From Stomorhina lunata (taxonomy: Eukaryota; Arthropoda; Insecta; Diptera; Rhiniidae): a stretch of 64,000 bases of DNA. The first letter of the stretch is position 1. Every line of letters begins with the position of its first letter. The stretch covers positions 18,435,151 through 18,499,150 of the forward strand of contig OW121743.1 in the NCBI GenBank assembly GCA_933228675.1, given 5' to 3'. The translations under genes were made by a program, and so were the position numbers. The notes below the pieces were generated by a model. That model saw only the letters and a program-made list of their open reading frames with translations. It ran no database searches and had not been told where the DNA came from. Shown one piece after another: positions 60,361 to 64,000 of this stretch.

Positions 60361-62877
60361 AGCTCTAGATAAATATTTAAATTAAACTCCAATTTTATTT
60401 TTGTAATTCTTAGACAAATTGAACCATATTTTGTCTCATTTTTTGAATATTTCTTATTGTTTATAAAATATTTGCAATTTTAGCTAAAACAAAAAAGCTC
60501 TTGATATGAATTCCTGCAAGACAAATTAGCTTCTCTAGAGGGTTCTATTGACTTCAGATGATTTCCCAAGACAACATTTTGTTGCCTATTCCTGCTTATT
60601 TTAAAAATGTTTAGCCAAATTAATTCTTAGTTTGGCTTTTTAGCATATTTTTTTGTTTTAAACAGAATATTTCTTATTTGGGCCTAAAAACTATACATTT
60701 TTAATTCTCTGCTGGCTAATTATGTTTTTCAAAATATTTTTGAGGGCCTAAAAATACTTCCGTTGGTTTTCTAAAAAAAGCTTTTTTGCATATACTTGCA
60801 TATTTTAGTTTTAAGGCTTAAGTATGCATTATTCTGCTGTTTATATAAATTAAGCAAATATTTGAATACATAAGTAATTTTATTGCAAAAAGTTTTAGCC
60901 TTCTGAAAGCCTATTTTTGCTTTTTTAGGCATATTAGTTATTTTTTATGAACAATTTTCAATTTTGGCCTAAAAACCTACTGATGAATGTTCTTGCGAGA
61001 CAAAATTTTTTTTCTAGAATTTTCTTTTAAGTCTCATAGATTTTTTAAAAAACATTTATGTTGCATATTCTTGCATATTTTCTTTAAAACCCCAAAAAAG
61101 TGAGAACATAACCAAAAAATACTACATTATTGGAATACAAATTTTTCAAATCGAAAAACTATGTACTTTTTTAAGGAAAATTTATTAATACCCCAGTTTT
61201 TTAGAAATATTTTGGTTTATTTTAGCAAATTTGTTATTTTGAAAAAAAATCTAATTATAACCTAAAATTATCTTGACATAAATTCCTGCAGGGCAAATTT
61301 TTATTCATTTAACATTCTTTAAATTCTGAGCGATTTCTTAAAAATACGTACTTGTGCATATTCTTGCAAATTTCCTTAAAAACCCCCCAAATAAAATTAC
61401 TTTTTTGAATTAAATTTTTTCTAATTCAAAAATTAAATCAATTTTTAATATTTTCTTCAATTTCTTAACCTTTAAAAACTTTTTCAAGGCAAAAATTTAG
61501 ATTCTTTTAGCTTTTCATTCAAATTTTTGCTTATTTTAGCATATTTGTTAGTTTTTATGAAAAATTTCTTATTTTAACTTGAAAAGCTCTTGATATAAGT
61601 TTCTGCAAGCTAAAGTTTGTTTTTCGAAAGATTCTACAAACTTTTTCTGATATTTTAAAAAAGTTTTTTTGTGCATATTCTTGCATATTTCGTTTTAAAA
61701 GCCTTCAAAATTATAAAAAACCTCAAAAAAAAAAAATATTAAATTAGAATTAAAAATTTTTAAATCCACAAATTTAATAAATTTGAATTAATTCCTTAAT
61801 CATTTTAGACCTGTTCAAGGCAATCATTTAAATTCTCTCAGTTTTTTGCTAAATTTTATATTAAGATAATTTTCACTTACGATATTTTATCAAATTTTAG
61901 CTTAATTAACACTTTTCTGCTAATAAATTTTTACTTAAATACTTATACTTATTTGTTAAACACCAGCAGCTGTTTTCGACTTTTCAAAATTATTTGAAAA
62001 TAAATTTTAATAAATACGTTAGAGCATCTAGAAATGGCATCATCCAATTTAAACAAATGAAACTTGAGTAGGGAATGATATCAATTACAAATGAAAATGA
62101 TGTTTTGAAGTGGAAACAGATGGAAAAGATTAAAAATCAAGAAGAATTTTTTACTTTAGAAAATTAAAGAATTTTTAAAAATTTTTAGATTCAAACTTTT
62201 TTTTGGCAGAATTTAAATGTTTTAAACAATTTTAAGCAATATTTACTTATATTCTAAATAATAATTGTTTTCCATTTAAAATCTTTTGTTTCTTTTATTC
62301 CATTGTTTTGTCTACAGATTAAAAATTTAACATTTAATATTTCATTATCTCATTTCAAAGACAATAGCTTTAGCATAAAAATAAAGACAATTCAATTAAT
62401 AAATCATCAAATTAATGAAACGTTTGGCTTTTGTTTTTTCGACATCAATAATATCTAAAATAATTTGTAAACATTCGACAGAAATGACCTTTTCCTATGC
62501 AACCCTGTAAAATGCAAACGAGAATATGTTTCCATCCCTTCCCTTGCCATCAATAATAAAAATTTGTTATTTACACACTCAAGCTTTAGGCAATAGTAAT
62601 AAAACAATGACATTACCTTGTTTGATTTTAATGAGAACAATAGAAGAAGAGCAACAAAAACAACAATAACATAATGATATTATGTATCACTTCCCCCTCC
62701 CCACTCTCTTTTGCTGTATAGGATACCACAGTTAAGCTATTGAGTAATAATAATAACAGTAATAATGAGAAATTTGTTGTTGTTAGTATTGGTTTGACAA
62801 ACACACGCGTTCATTTATTTACAGACCAATCAATGTAATAAATGTTGACACGCGTTTGTCTGGGTAACATAGAACGA
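60361..62877. other. Decayed ATATGC copies grading into unique sequence
   Basis: To about 61690 there are scattered, weakening copies of the ATATGC family. From there on the sequence is unique, with a pyrimidine-rich tract CACTTCCCCCTCCCCACTCT leading to TATAG at 62721 that resembles an acceptor, and an AATAATAATAAC patch. The 61-codon frame at 62455-62640 (-) is not supported. No gene is called. Confidence 0.45.
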
Positions 62878-64000
62878 CAGCGACAGCTTGAATTCAATAC
62901 ACAAATTAAGCGACAGCTTGAGTTTACAAAAGAAAAGTTAGCGAGAGTTTAAGTTTTCTATAAAAAAGTAAGAGAAAGTCTTAGTTTTCTATAGAAAAGT
63001 AAGCGAGAGGCTTAGTTCTCATTAGAAAGGTAAGCGAGAGGTTTAGTAAGCGAAATCTTTACATTTCTATAGAAAAGTAAGCGAGAGCCTTACGTTTCTA
63101 TAGAAAAGTAAGCGAGAGCCTTACATTTCTAGAGAAAAGTAAGCGAAATCCTTACATTTGTATAGAAAAGTAAGCGAGAGCCTTACATTTCTGGAGAAAA
63201 GTAAGCGAGAGCCTTACATTTCTAGAGAAAAGTAAGCGAAATCCTTACATTTGTATAGAAAAGTAAGCGAGAGCCTTACATTTCTAGAGAAAAGTAAGCG
63301 AGACCCTTACATTACTATAGAAAAGTAAGCGAGAGCCTTACATTTCTATAGAAAAGTAAGCAACAGCCTCAGTTTTCTATAGAAAAGTAAGCGACAGCCT
63401 CAGTTTTCTATAGAAAAGTAAGCGACAGCCTCAGTTTTCTATACAAAAGTAAGCGACAGCCTCAGTCTTCTATAGAAAAGTAAGCGAAAGCCTCAGTTTT
63501 CTATAGAAAAGTAAGCTAAAGCCTCAGTTTTCTATAGAAAAGTAAGCGAAAGCCTCAGTTTTCTATAGAAAAGTAAGCGAAAGCCTCAGTTTTCTATAGA
63601 AAAGTAAGCGAAAGCCTCAGTTTTCTATAGAAAAGTAAGCGAAAGAAGAGTTTTCTATAGAAAAGTAGGCGACAGCCTCAGCTTTCTATAGAAAAGTAGG
63701 CGACAGCCTCAGTTTTCTATAGAAAAGTAGGCGACAGCCTCAGTTTTCTATAGAAAAGTAAGCGACAGCCTCAGTTTTCTATAGAAAAGTAAGCGACAGC
63801 CTCAGTTTTCTATAGAAAAGTAAGCGACAGCCTCAGTTTTCTATAGAAAAGTAAGCGACAGCCTCAGTTTTCTATAGAAAAGTAAGCGACAGCCTCAGTT
63901 TTCTATAGAAAAGTAGGCGACAGCCTCAGTTTTCTATAGAAAAGTAGGCGACAGCCTCAGTTTTCTATAGAAAAGTAGGCGACAGCCTCAGTTTTCTATA
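62878..64000 (+). repeat. 31-bp satellite GTAAGCGACAGCCTCAG, about 36 copies, runs off the window
   Basis: The unit is GTAAGCGACAGCCTCAG plus TTTTCTATAGAAAA, 31 bp long like the 20425-21780 satellite and sharing its TTTTCTATAGAAAAGT portion exactly. Variants come in runs: GTAAGCGAGAGCCTTACATT (63060-63360), GTAAGCGACAGCCTCAG (63360-63480 and after 63660), GTAAGCGAAAGCCTCAG (63480-63650) and GTAGGCGACAG (near 63666-63730 and 63910-64000). Right at each junction is AAAAGTAAGC, a donor-like sequence. The array is cut by the window edge. Confidence 0.95.

Larger units (their letters stand above)
22454..64000 (+). other. Predicted giant phase-1 intron, continuing past the window
   Basis: It begins with GTAAGTG at 22454, and no acceptable coding continuation is found before the window end. 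Several acceptor-like sites (25801, 56321, 62721) lead within a few codons to stops, or lack a convincing donor, in the required phase. The interval is at least 41.5 kb and mostly repeats. It contains one strong recursive-splice site (31008/31009), one transposon insertion, and three repeat families present in both orientations. Confidence 0.5.

Noticed and set aside
62722..62841. Exon after the pyrimidine-rich acceptor-like tract ending at 62721
   Set aside because: In the required phase it stops after four codons; the frame that is open is out of phase and runs into an AATAAT patch, and no good donor follows.
1..64000. tRNA, rRNA or snRNA genes
   Set aside because: No cloverleaf with internal A and B boxes (GGTTCGANTCC-type), rRNA-like stretch or snRNA signature was noticed on either strand.

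Overview
The window looks like a piece of a very large, very AT-rich gene from a higher fly. A calyptrate such as a blowfly or house-fly relative would fit. That placement is inference from the extreme A/T content, a fly-type Inr+DPE core promoter, fly-like splice and start-codon contexts and giant satellite-filled introns; no species is recognisable. Almost nothing is protein-coding. The one convincing coding piece is an 82-nt first coding exon segment on the + strand (22372-22453). It encodes a signal peptide and ends in a strong AG|GTAAGT donor in phase 1. Its exon starts after a strong acceptor at 21976. A TATA-less promoter near 3491 may supply an untranslated first exon ending near 3935. 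On this model intron 1 is about 18 kb, and intron 2 starts at 22454 and runs off the window end (more than 41.5 kb). A strong zero-length recursive-splice site lies in it at 31008/31009. A signal-peptide exon followed by a phase-1 intron is common in secreted and cell-surface genes such as immunoglobulin-superfamily receptors, but the product is not identifiable from 27 residues.

The rest is a patchwork of unrelated tandem or regularly spaced repeat families, most with a short conserved core in a fast-diverging A/T linker. In order: ATCCAGTCCTG monomers of about 105 bp (1-2740); AT-rich TTTTCTAAAATT repeats (4258-7440); AAGCTTTT-rich sequence (7450-8340); about 40 small TAGTAGTA/TACTACT dyads (8430-14240); a GGTGGCAAC-box family (15480-19200); a 31-bp satellite with a perfect dyad (20425-21780); the coding exon; an 11-bp satellite (23363-25440) and its reverse complement (26890-28483); CTATAG/GTCGAC repeats (28530-29030, 29805-29965); a family of about 310 bp with core CAACCTAACCTCAAA that reverses polarity twice (29080-46060); a GTTTCGTTAAG family of about 122 bp (47000-49610); four copies of an AAGCTTTT repeat (50400-51430); an ATATGC family in one orientation (52430-56000) and then the other (57000-60360); and a second 31-bp satellite (62878-64000+) that shares its core with the first.

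One clear mobile element is visible. It is a 1091-bp non-autonomous DNA transposon (34034-35124) with CACAGT-type terminal inverted repeats and a 5-bp CAATG target duplication, inserted in the 310-bp array. Its ends resemble those of Transib elements and the RAG recombination signal heptamer.

The most interesting overall feature is the architecture. Three repeat families occur as large opposite-orientation blocks within the same predicted intron, so the primary transcript should fold into kilobase-scale double-stranded RNA. The same intron carries a recursive-splice site and a terminal array of GTAAGC decoy-like donors. No RNA genes, CRISPR arrays, intact transposase genes or complete protein-coding genes were found.
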